Positions 44,708-54,253 of a stretch of DNA of 64,000 bases are shown here, piece by piece. The notes under the pieces were generated by a model. It saw only the letters and a list, made by a program, of their open reading frames with translations. It ran no database searches and was not told where the DNA came from. The translations under genes and the position numbers were made by a program. The stretch's first letter is position 1. Each line of letters opens with the position of its first letter. Origin of the DNA: Papaver somniferum (taxonomy: Eukaryota; Streptophyta; Magnoliopsida; Ranunculales; Papaveraceae); NCBI RefSeq assembly GCF_003573695.1, contig NC_039368.1:12280360-12344359 (forward strand), written 5' to 3'.

Positions 44708-44735
44708 GTCGTTGTAGTATAGTGGTAAGTATTCC
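44708..44735 (+). tRNA. 5' half of a tRNA-Asp gene (pseudogene)
   Basis: GTCGTTGTAGTATAGTGGTA, continuing AGTATTCC, matches the acceptor, D-arm and start of the anticodon stem of plant tRNA-Asp(GTC), including the A box. The sequence then breaks into a T-rich run (ttttttt). No anticodon, B box or 3' half is present, so it cannot make a tRNA. Confidence 0.7.
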
Positions 44736-44754
44736 TTTTTTTGTTTTATTTTTT

Positions 44755-44900
44755 AGCTGCCGAAATGGTATGCCAAGAGGCAAGAACCAAATGCTTCCAA
44801 TCAGCAATACCAATAGTCGAATACCATGGAGTCCCAGAAGAAAGCCGGTGCAGTAATTCGAGGTATTCTGGCGTTTGATTATCAAGCTTTTGCATTTTAG
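44755..44900 (-). other. Exon-like open stretch, unrecognised
   Basis: One minus-strand frame is open for about 48 codons and reads like conserved protein (TPEYLELLHRL, SGTPWYSTIGIADW, LASWHTISA). I cannot name the family. It may be another captured gene fragment in this rearranged block. Confidence 0.3.
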
Positions 44901-45419
44901 TTCTCAATGCTTTACTTTTGTTTTCAATTTGCAGCAGCTCAGGTCAGCTCAGTGTACGACAAATATTTCAATACAATAAGACCAGATCACTATTTCAAGT
45001 TTGCAGCAACTTAACTTAAATGGGACGTAGTGCTCAGAGAATGAACTGAGACAATTTTGAAATAGTTGTATATTTACTGAAATGCATACATTGATAATTG
45101 CGTCCAGAAACAATTTCACACGTCTTCAGCACCACCCCATCATGAAACAATGGAGAATTCTGTAGGATTGATGACGGTTTTTTGCTGTATCAGGAAGCGT
45201 GGCTCTTGTTGCTCTATAAGCTGCCAAATGATATGATGATGGATTGGAAAATTAAATACCAGAGAATAGACGCGCTCTTTACAGAGGAATTATTGTACAG
45301 TCAAAGATACTCAAAAGGAAATACTGTTTCAGCTTTTGTCTAATAACTCTTGTGGAACTCTATTACAGAATCACAAAAACAAACAAACTCGTAAAATATT
45401 GAATATTCTTTGGTTACTG
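44901..45419. other. Noncoding stretch
   Basis: No gene. AATTTCACACGTCTTCAGCACCA, abbreviated (about 45110-45133), is repeated in inverted orientation near 44610-44640, part of the same inverted repeat as the ClpP fragments. Confidence 0.4.
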
Positions 45420-45660
45420 TCAGTACACCCATCGATGATTCCAGATTCGACTGCTTCCACCGTAAACATGCAGTCCTATCAGTGTATCTTTGTGAACTTG
45501 TTCAAAACTTCTACCAGTGAATCCGGAATTAATTCTGGTGACGTTATTTTTCTTGTGCATAATTTCTTTGGCCTTGATTTCTTCATCTGCCAGCACCACC
45601 AATAGGTTGATGAAGAAGCATTATCTGTGTGTTAGGCATCCCAAAAAGTTTCCCTTTGGT
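45420..45660 (-). pseudogene. ClpP4-like plastid protease fragment, minus strand
   Basis: From about 45660 down: KGN, then MPNTQIMLLHQPIGGAGR (45639), a short deletion with frame change, DEEIKAKEIMHKKNNVT, and SGFTGRSFEQVHKDT (about 45490). This follows the order of ClpP4 handle and following helix. The catalytic Ser and His segments are not present. The frame is better preserved than in the plus-strand copy, but it is still a fragment. Confidence 0.75.
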
Positions 45661-46005
45661 GCCACTACCAAGAATGGAGACATCAGACGACCAAGAAGGG
45701 TTGTGTTATCAAAGGCTTAGTTGAGTTGGAAGGAGAGATTCACCAAAACGATGCAACTAAAGAAAACACCTGCTGAGTGCTCACCAGTTGATGCAACTCA
45801 CTTCTTTCTTCCTACTTTGTTAGTATGCGCCTACTGATATCACTAGCTTTCAGAGAAAATGTAAGAAACTGGCATGACAGAAAGCAAGAAAGGTTACCCT
45901 TTCTTATATTCAATCAGTAATGGCAACGTAGTGTTCGTGCGCCAACCAAACAACAAAGTAAAATGGTTTTAAATGTTACTGCAAAATACAAACATGTATA
46001 AATCC
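45661..46005. other. Noncoding stretch
   Basis: Nothing recognised. Confidence 0.35.
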
Positions 46006-47049
46006 AGTTTGATTTCTGAATCAGGTTTTAGATCTGCATATTTATCTTTTTTCTGAATTGTTCTCCAAGAAAACTCAACTTTGGGTGGATAGGTGAAGCG
46101 GCAGTTTCAAATCTTAGCTTTATTACTTCTGGTTATGATGGATTTAGCCTTACCTCATGGGACAGGCTTTTGGAGAGGTGTTCAACAAGCAAAACATATT
46201 GGGGCATCTGTCGGGTTTTTGTTGGATATCTTGGATGGAGGATATACAACATTCAATTCAGTATTCCCTAAGGCTTACATAATTGCAGCAAGCAAGCATT
46301 GCAAGATTAAAGATATGCTGCAATATTATGGAAACTGAAAATTTACGTTCAAAAGACCAGTCAATATGTATGAGTTGCAAGACTGACTAGGCTGAAGACT
46401 TTAATTGGTGCTCCTCCCAATCTCAGCCTAGTAGAAGATGTAGTCACTTGTAGATTTGCTTCTTGGTGCCTCGAGTTCTCGGCTAAGGACTGTTATTCTT
46501 GGATGTGCAGTCACTCTCTCAACAGGCACAGGCATTCCCATATAAGTGTTTGTGTTGAGCATGTGCCAAGTAAAGTACAATTCTTCATGCAGCTAGCTAG
46601 TTGTGCAAAATGCTTTGCCTACAATTGATAACCTAACTAGAAGAGGTTGTGTGATACTTAACACAAGATGTGCTCTTTGTCAACAAGAAGAAGAATCTGT
46701 GGCACATCTTCTGATACACTGCCCATTCTCCTCTGCAATTTGGCACTGCTTTCTTGATGCTTATAGCTTGAAATGGGTTCATGGCAAGGATATGATGCAG
46801 AAGTTGCTATCTTGGGAGACCAAAAGGGGAAATAACAAAGACATGAAAATATGGCGTATCCTTGTATTCACATTAACTTGGACAGTAAGGGGAGAAGAGA
46901 TCGTAGAAGGGTTATGGCCAAGATATCGAGGAGGGACACTAAGGGCATCACAGACCTTATTCACTAAGGATGTAATCAATGTTAAGAGTGCAATCTTCCT
47001 TTGGGGATCTGGAACTGATTGGTTCAGGACTTTATGTTCTGGGAGGTGA
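46006..47049 (+). mobile_element. LINE fragments in duplicated block B
   Basis: 46006-46128 is the dispersed ~120 bp repeat. 46137-46340 reads ALPHGTGFWRGVQQAKHIG. 46603-47049 is an open 148-codon frame: LPTIDNLTRRGC, CALCQQEEESVAHLLIHCPFSSAIW (zinc-binding RVT region), then MKIWRILVFTLTWTV. These are parts of LINE ORF2 after the RT. The open frame survives by chance or recent origin; it is not a host gene. Confidence 0.75.
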
Positions 47050-47558
47050 TCAAAATCTGTAACTAGGATTTTTGTGGTTCTCCTGTCGTTTAATCTGATT
47101 TTTCAGTTTTGATAAAATTTCTCCTTGCAGTCAAGTCACATCAGTTCATTTGATATAATGAAAAAGCACTAACTAAGACTCCGTATAAACGAATCAAATA
47201 ATTTATAGAAATGGATAATAAGTTAATAACATCGAGAGCCACCACTAGACAGATGGGTAGAGATGGGTAGAAAGATGAAGAATCACAGATGTATTACATA
47301 ACATAAAATTTCAAATAGACAGACATCATTCACACAACAAATAGTGTATATGCTGCAATTTATGGCCACTAAATTTCAGTCACCTAGGAATGGGGTGCAG
47401 AAACTGTTAGTTGACTTACAAAAAATACATTTACAGTAGTGTCTACTGTTGATGAAATAGGACAGTGTTTATGTCAATCTCTATAATACCACGGAGATGC
47501 AAAAAGAATATATATGGTTGCAACTTGCAACAGTACAGTGGCAAAAATCTTCTAATCA
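47050..47558. other. Noncoding, includes the IscA-like 2 3' UTR region
   Basis: A/T-rich; the part next to 47559 should be the 3' UTR of the minus-strand IscA-like gene. No other gene is seen. Confidence 0.4.
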
Positions 47559-50500
47559 CTACTTCACCATGAAAGAGCTTTTACAACTACAGCCACCCAC
47601 TGCGCTTGGATTCTCCGTGACCTGCACAATGGAACTTCAAATGTTAACTACCACTTTTAGTTCTCTTTCAAGTTGAACAAAATCGATGCGAACAAGCATA
47701 ATATTAAGTAAACAACAACAGTAGATTATTATACTTATCACATCCCAACCAGCAGCAAATAAATCCTACAAATGAAATTCTGATAGCAGTATCTTAGGGG
47801 TCTTGCACTATATTCTTATTCTATGAAAGAAGGTACATGATCTGTTTTTCTTTTCCTTACCTAGAAGATTTGAATTTCCATCCACAAATTTGAGTTAGCA
47901 AAGATCACTTAAGTTCCACTAGATGAGCTTAAGGGCAACAGCTAGTAGTTCTTAAAGCATCCAAAGGGAATTGGTTTTGCGCAATAAAGAACGAAAGTTT
48001 GGCAGTGTCACTATGCAAACCTATCTGGTTTGGTATGTTTCATCTTTTATTTAGTAGCTATGGAATTCCGCAATGGATTGCTTCTTGGTTTTCACTACCT
48101 GGGTCTTCTTCATATGAATCTCATATATTTTACACTGTGGTTCTGTGGCATATATGGAAGGCTCGATGTGCAGCTCATTTTTCCCAGATCCTGCCATCAA
48201 TATTGATTACTTCTCTCCGATCCAGACAATCAACTTTTAAAGCTATGACCCGTAAACCATTGCTCGATGTGCAGCTCATTTTTCCCAAATCCTGCCATCA
48301 ATATTGATTACTTCTCTCCGATCCAGACAATCAACTTTTAAAGCTATGACTCATAAACCATTGTTCTGATCTCCTAAGTGTGTGCCTGTGGACTTTCAAC
48401 TATTTGCTGATTATAAGATAATGTTTGTCGATGCATCTCTTCCTACTCATTCTATTGTCGCAGGCTGTGAAGCAATCCTCTACGACACCAGCAGAAACTA
48501 ATATGCAGCACAGTGTTGGACCAGCCTCAACAGTGAGCCAAGCTGAGACTCTAGCTCTCTTATCAGTTATTCAATGGTAAAACTCGACAGGGTCCTTTTT
48601 GTGTCTAATAATGTAAACCGTGTCAAAGCTATGAATGGGCACTAAGTCGGGAAGATTTGAATCTTATTCAGCTTTCCATTTTGCTTTTGTCCAAACTCAG
48701 TAAAACGGATTACAAGTATGTCGCAAGGACTGTAAATACGGAAGTGGATAGACTTGCTTTGTATGCCTGTAAGCACTTTCTAAATCGCATATGAACGTAT
48801 CAGGTCTGAGCTCCCTAGTATTCTAGTTGAAAAACTAAATTTTGCCAGTAAGCACTTTACAGACTTACTATTTTTTATTTTATTTTTGATTACAAATTTA
48901 CAGACTTGCTAAATATGCCTGTAAAACTGAGTTCATTTCTTTAGTCAAAGGAATAAATTATGGACCAACATGTGGTGAACAAATTGCAAATCTATGGTAT
49001 ATCACTAAAGGTCAATTGCCATCTCAATTTGTGTTCTATTATATTTTGCAAACAGTGAGTTTTACCAGAGCATCTCCTATTGTGTCATTATTCAAGTCAT
49101 CTACCAAATGATGAAAGACGCCTATGATTTGACTAACTTCAAGGTCAAGCACAGGCTCAAGATTAAGGTCAAGCACAGGCTCAAGAATTTGAAAGACTGA
49201 ATGCTTCACAAGTACCAAAGTTTCAATTACTTACCACAAATGCAGAGCGTATCAGTTCCTCAACATAATCAACAGTCGCACCTTTCACAAGTCCGTATGA
49301 GCTTTTGTCAACAACAAGCTTAACACCTTCTTTTGTAAATACCCTAAAACATTACAAAATTGTCAGGTGAGACGTGCATAAGAAAACATAGACAAAAACA
49401 AAACATCAAATAAATGTAGAACAAGATGGATAGATGATAACCTGTCGTTTGGTTTAGGTTCATCATCCAACTCGAAAACATATTGGAACCCAGAACACCC
49501 ACCAGCCTCTACACTCAGACGTAGCATCTTGTCTTTAGCTTGTTTAGCATGCAATTCTTTCAATCTCTGAAAAGCAAGCCTAAAGTCAAAAACTTAGTAA
49601 AAAAAGTATGTACAAAAGGTACACAAAGTTAAGAACTTATTGAACATATCACTTTTATTAAGAATTAAAAGTGTAGTTAATAGCAATAGTAGGCATTCTG
49701 AATTAGCAGGAAAAAATCAACCCCACATGACTGTGCATATCTATTTTACTATTCTAGAATTGAGAAATATGACAGGAAATTTAAGGCACACAGTCACGTC
49801 TGTCAGTATCTCATCTGAGAAACGTGACCATTTGCGGTAATTACTTGGTACTGATTAGCAAGATTCATACCATCTGGTACTGTTCCTGTTTTAATTCGTT
49901 CAACCATACATATTACTTTGATTGACTGTGGTTGCACCGCCGGCCCTAAAGTTACATTTGATAGATTATGCGAATACATGGTACCTATATTCGATACACA
50001 ACTCTGGTACCAAATTCAAAGCAAAAATTAGTGGTACTATATTCGCTGTGCTAATTATATCCTTTTGTCTGCTTGTATACGACCTAAGAACCAACGGGGT
50101 TGGCAATTCCTTTCTGAAAAAAATATCCAAAGCCTACAACAGTATACATGAATCCCTCAAATGGCAACGTTTAGCTGAACTACGCAGTTTGGAATCCCTA
50201 ATTCCTTAGATAGCAATACAAAAACCAAATCTATTGCTTATAATAACCAGTGGATCCTTAGAGATAATTTCAAGAGATTGAATACTTGGGGCATCCTTAA
50301 ATAAACCAATTAAAACACCCAAAACCCCCAATTAACAACCCACAATCTTAATTTCACAATCAATCTAAATTACATAATCAATTTAGCTCAAACCGAATCA
50401 AACTACCTCAATTTTAGAGATACAAAACAAACAAAGAGATACAGCAGAGATAGAGAGATTTACCTGGATGCAATTCTCAGTCATATGGACATCATCTTGA

Positions 50501-50652
50501 TTCACAGATGAAGAAGCAGAAGAAGAAGATTCATCAACAACAGCAGTTGAAGAAGAAGAATAACTTAAAACCCTCCTCCCTTGATTAAGTCTATTCGTAA
50601 TAAATGGCGTCAAACGATGAAACAAAGATCTCCCATTATTGGTGTAAGACAT
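47559..50652 (-). CDS. ISCA2: Iron-sulfur assembly protein IscA-like 2, mitochondrial (4 exons)
   Basis: A-type scaffold/carrier protein that helps deliver iron-sulfur clusters, chiefly 4Fe-4S, in mitochondria. Coding exons on the minus strand: 50652-50464, 49566-49442, 49343-49235 and 47621-47559. All junctions are GT-AG and phases agree; the total is 161 residues. Exon 1 encodes a Ser/Arg-rich presequence ([19 protein letters not shown]) and VHMTENCIQ. Exon 2 has [20 protein letters not shown] with the first ligand cysteine. Exon 3 has [20 protein letters not shown]. Exon 4 has [14 protein letters not shown] with the paired CxC ligands. No disabling change is seen. Intron 3 (1.6 kb) holds a LINE fragment. 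It is divergent from GNA1. An exon 2 fragment is duplicated at 38.3 kb. Confidence 0.92.
48000..48830 (+). mobile_element. LINE fragment within IscA-like 2 intron 3
   Basis: Reads [12 protein letters not shown] (about 48150) and an RNase H start [20 protein letters not shown] (about 48425), with stops. It is antisense to the host gene. The splice sites of intron 3 are unaffected. Confidence 0.65.
48161..48362. repeat. 101 bp tandem duplication
   Basis: GCTCGATGTGCAGCTCATTT starts at 48161 and again at 48262. The two copies differ at only a few bases, so the duplication is recent. It lies in the LINE fragment in intron 3. Confidence 0.9.
49141..49186. repeat. 24 bp tandem duplication
   Basis: AAGGTCAAGCACAGGCTCAA, then GATT, is present twice (49141 and 49165), about 50 bp from IscA-like 2 exon 3. 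Confidence 0.85.
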
Positions 50653-50962
50653 CTGCGCATAAAAATATCATCCACCACTACCACTACCACAAAAAAAAAT
50701 CCTCCCTTTCTCTTTAAAAACTTCTGTAATTTTAATCAAATGAGAGAAAATAAAAACTCTTTCTTTCTTTTGCCAAAAGAAAACGATAACCTAGAAGAAA
50801 CTACTAAAACGCGGTCGTAGCGCGTGCTACCACCACACGAACATGACATTTTAATCTCAGTGGGTCCCACATAACCTTGGGCCGGCCCGGTAGGTCCCAC
50901 ACTAGTAGATCCTTAAAATGTGGGAGGCTTTCTTACTGGGAAAAAAAGAGTAAAAAACAGAG
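50653..50962. promoter_or_regulatory. Bidirectional promoter between IscA-like 2 and GNA1
   Basis: 310 bp separate the two start codons. The palindrome GTGGGTCCCAC (50860-50870), GGTCCCAC (50893-50900) and GGGCCGGCCCGG (about 50880-50890) match class I TCP or site II type elements (GGNCCCAC, TGGGCC). These are known in promoters of mitochondrial and growth-related plant genes. No clear TATA box is seen for either gene. Confidence 0.55.
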
Positions 50963-51433
50963 ATGGAAATGGAAGGAGGAAAGGAGAAGAAGATTTTTGA
51001 GATTAGGAGATTAGAGATTTCTGATAAATCAAAGGGTTTCATTGAATTACTGCAACAATTAAGTGTATGTGATTCAATTTCAGATGAAGAATTCAAGGAG
51101 AGATTTGAAGATTTAAGTGTGAATGGAGAGAATCATATGATTTATGTGATTGAAGATGAAGAGAAGAAGAAGATCATAGCAACTGCTTGTTTATTCATAG
51201 AGAAGAAGTTTATAAGGAACTGTGGGAAAGTAGGACATATTGAAGATGTTGTTGTGGATTCAAATGCTAGAGGATTGAAATTGGGGCAGAAAATTGTTGA
51301 GTTTGCTAGTGATAAAGCTAGATCTATGGGTTGTTATAAAGTTATACTTGATTGTGGTGAACAGAATGTTGGGTTTTATGAGAAGTGTGGGTTTCAACAG
51401 AAAGGAATTGAAATGGCTATGTACTTCAATTAA
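50963..51433 (+). CDS. GNA1: Glucosamine 6-phosphate N-acetyltransferase
   Basis: Transfers acetyl from acetyl-CoA to glucosamine 6-phosphate, a step towards UDP-GlcNAc for glycans and GPI anchors. It is a single exon of 156 codons, as is usual for plant GNA1. GNAT fold landmarks: FIELLQQLSVCD near residue 28, YVIEDEEKKKIIATACLFIE (residues about 60-80), GHIEDVVVDSNARGLKLGQK (about 90-110, acetyl-CoA loop RGLKLG), CYKVILDCGEQNVGFYEKCG (about 124-143) and the end EMAMYFN. ATG 50963 is the first in frame; ATG 50969 is an alternative that loses two residues. No disabling change is seen. The 3' end is partly duplicated at 52602-52790. Confidence 0.93.
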   Translation: MEMEGGKEKKIFEIRRLEISDKSKGFIELLQQLSVCDSISDEEFKERFEDLSVNGENHMIYVIEDEEKKKIIATACLFIEKKFIRNCGKVGHIEDVVVDSNARGLKLGQKIVEFASDKARSMGCYKVILDCGEQNVGFYEKCGFQQKGIEMAMYFN

Positions 51434-51539
51434 AAATGAAAAATTTATCTTTATGGAATGAATGCATTTTGTTTCTTTGGTCACTGATCTTATTTGTTTT
51501 TCCTTAATCTGGTGTAGTATGTTTCTTGATTTCTCTAAT

Positions 51540-52601
51540 CTAATTTCATTTTTGGACCCTCATCTCATTCTGCGGACATTCACTTCACTGCAGCTCAGGT
51601 ATACATCTTTCAACCTTCTTTTACCTACAGCTTCTTTGCATATATGTTATCGAGTATTGGCCCAACCTGAACAAGTGACATTTCGGCAATGGCAACAAGA
51701 TGGAATTAAGGATTGTAGTTTCTTTTTAAGTCTATGGATGTTCAATTTCTAGTAGGAAAGGGTTGTCTTTTTATTTTTTGGGAAGCTTATAAAGATTGGG
51801 GGATTATTGTCATCTATGCCACACTGCTCCTAGTAGTCAACCTTTTCCTTTGTTTAGTTTGAGGTCTTGTGCTAGGATTAATAGAACTAGGAAGTCTACT
51901 AAGTTTGGTATTGTTGGGCTAATTTGGATTTGCTGTTGGATTGGCCTATCGGCAACCTTGCACCTTATCTAAACCCTTCTTCAGTTCTTAATCTTTTGCT
52001 CTGCTCACTAACCTGATCCATCCTCATTCCTTGGTGCTCCATAGGGTCTTTCTAAACTTAGGATCTGGATTTAGTGAGTCTTGTTGCCGAAGTGAGCAGG
52101 TGTTACCGGTGTACAGTCTTAAGGAAAATGGGTCTTTTAGCACTTCATCCAATAGTACTCTAGATTGTACTGCATGTCTGCATAGGTTCAGTCTCTCTAA
52201 AGCTCTTTTTTATTCTCAAGATAGCTTCAGAATAGTTTACTGGATTGGTTCTCAACTCTTGTAATTTCTGTTCAGACTGAATCGGCGAGGAATCTCTGCG
52301 TGCCTTTTTCCTTATCTGGTGTGGCTATTGTTGGCCATATCTTGTCGTTTCCCATTTTGGGGGCCTGCAGTCCTAGGGCCTGGAATGGGCAGGGTATTAA
52401 CAAGAAGTTGCCACACAATATGCTGGTGTTAATTCAGATCTCGCTTTCTTGCATTACCTGGGGGTTCCAACTATACTGTCAGAGAAATTCTCAATTCTCA
52501 ATTCCTATTTCTAACCAAGAATGAGCTTCTTCTGCCTTGTCTTGAAAGCAGTCAATGCGGTCTAACAAATGTATAGTTGTACTTGTATTGGTTGACATAA
52601 A
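51540..52601. other. Insert-like stretch between GNA1 and its duplicated 3' end
   Basis: GC-richer than its surroundings, with short open frames (52031-52264, 52300-52524) that I cannot assign. It may be a decayed element or foreign insert. No terminal repeats or TSD were found. Confidence 0.35.
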
Positions 52602-52790
52602 GTCATACTTGATTGTGGTGAACAGAATGTTGGGTTTTATGAGAAGTGTGGGTTTCAACAGAAAGGAATTGAAATGGCTATGTACTTCAAAGTAAATCTG
52701 AAATTTATCTTGATGAAATGAGTTTTGTTTCTTTCGTCATTGATCTTATTTGATTTTCTTTACTCTGTTTAGTATGTTTCTTGATTTTAT
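52602..52790 (+). pseudogene. Duplicated 3' end of GNA1
   Basis: Matches 51345-51537, covering the last ~29 codons (ILDCGEQNVGFYEKCG to MAMYF), the stop region and 3' flank. It has no promoter or start. The stop codon context differs (AAGTAAATC instead of TAAAAATG). Confidence 0.85.
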
Positions 52791-53216
52791 CTTTTTTAAC
52801 TGATACCCTAATTGATTAGTTAGCACATATTCTCTGAATCTCTAAATATTCTCTGCTATTGTTTACCTGGTACTGGCAAAACCACTACTTGTATATGGCT
52901 ATGAGAGTGATGTCTCTTGTGTGGGTTTCAATGTGAAACATCAGTGACGGGCTCTTTTTTGCTTCAGTTTATTTTTCCATTAAGATTGGTAGTGGTACCA
53001 AGACAAATTTAGTTTGCAACGTTGAGTTTGATTAGTATGAGACCACTTGATTTACAATGTTCTGAAAATTTTGTTGACTTTTTAGATTTATCTTCTTAGT
53101 CCAATCTTGCCGGATTAAGTTAGTCTGTTCATACCAAGTTTATTCACTAACCATATATAATATGCTAACGTTTTAGACTTTTAGTTATGAAGGCAAAAAT
53201 ACACCTAGAGTTCATC
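52791..53216. other. Noncoding stretch
   Basis: Nothing recognised; it ends at the T-run of the minus-strand LINE. Confidence 0.4.
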
Positions 53217-53237
53217 TTTTTTTTTTTTTTTTTCTTG

Positions 53238-53703
53238 AAGCCTCACTCTCAATGAGCTGGGCAATGCAATGAGGAGGAGGAGATAACCATCTTTCAGAAG
53301 AATGGTTAGAAAGAGCGTGAGCTGCTAGAGAGCCACTACATTGGCTTCTTTTCTAATGTGCTGAAAGCTGACAGAGTTGAACTTTGAGGTGAGATCTCTT
53401 ATTTTGCTGATGATGCTTTTGACACGCCAAGGTTGTTGATAGTGTTTGAATTTGATGGAGTTGATGATGATGAGAGAGTCTCCTTCAATCACAACATCTT
53501 TAAAATCTCTGCTGACAGCCAGTTCCACTGCAAGTAAACCACCCTGAGCTTCAGCTTCTACTGCAGTCATATAGTTGAGTTCTTTGGTCTGACAGCTCTG
53601 AAATTCAGCTAAGCAATCTCTAGCAATGGCACTACAACCATGACCGCTATCACCAGCAGCTCCATCAAAATTCACTTTAATACTATTCTACATAGGGGGT
53701 TCC
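53238..53703 (-). pseudogene. LINE RNase H domain
   Basis: MNFDGAAGDSGHGCSAIARD, then EAEAQGGLLAVELA, VVIEGDSLIIINSI and FQHIRKEANVVA: the D, E, D pattern of the plant LINE RNase H (RVT_3). An in-frame stop precedes the final LAAHAL-like part. Copia 3 cuts the frame at 53703. Confidence 0.8.
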
Positions 53704-54246
53704 TGTTGGCACAATGCGGAAGTGAGATGGGTTTGTAGAAATGATTTAAGAAACAAAGATTGGTTAATTGAATGATAAGTGAGGCTTATATTAATTGGAA
53801 ATGAAAGTGATACAATGGAACTTTAGTGTCGCAACTTTGGCTCACTCAATTTCTTACAGGAAAGTCACTTGGACTTGCACTTATCTCTCTAGCTCTCACT
53901 CTTTCTTTATCTACCTCACATGAATTCTCAGATGATATCATTTATGGATTACTACTGATCGGCACTTGCCTATTTATAGATAGTCCATGACCGACCAAAG
54001 GTACTCTTGTAAACTCTAGAGTATTCTACCACTTGACCGACCAACTAAGAAAAATATCTAGAGAAAGAATCCTCCAGATAATTGCCGAAGATGCTAGAAA
54101 AAGAAGTATCCAGACATCGTACTCTAGCTCCCCTTTTGGGCCAGACAAAGCTAGATTGTTCTGGGCTTTTCTTAACCCAGGAAACTAAGTCATACACTCT
54201 TCAAGATTATTCTAGAATAATCACAAATTAATTTATAATTTTAACA
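53704..54246 (-). repeat. Copia 3 downstream (3') LTR
   Basis: TGTTGGCACAATGCGG to AATTTTAACA, 543 bp, with TATAAATA on the minus strand at 53971-53978. Confidence 0.92.
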
Positions 54247-54253
54247 CCCCCTC

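Noticed and set aside
46603..47049. Intact 148-codon frame as a host gene
   Set aside because: The CALC-HLLIHC pattern and its neighbours are LINE ORF2, and the same piece is duplicated at 37.5 kb.
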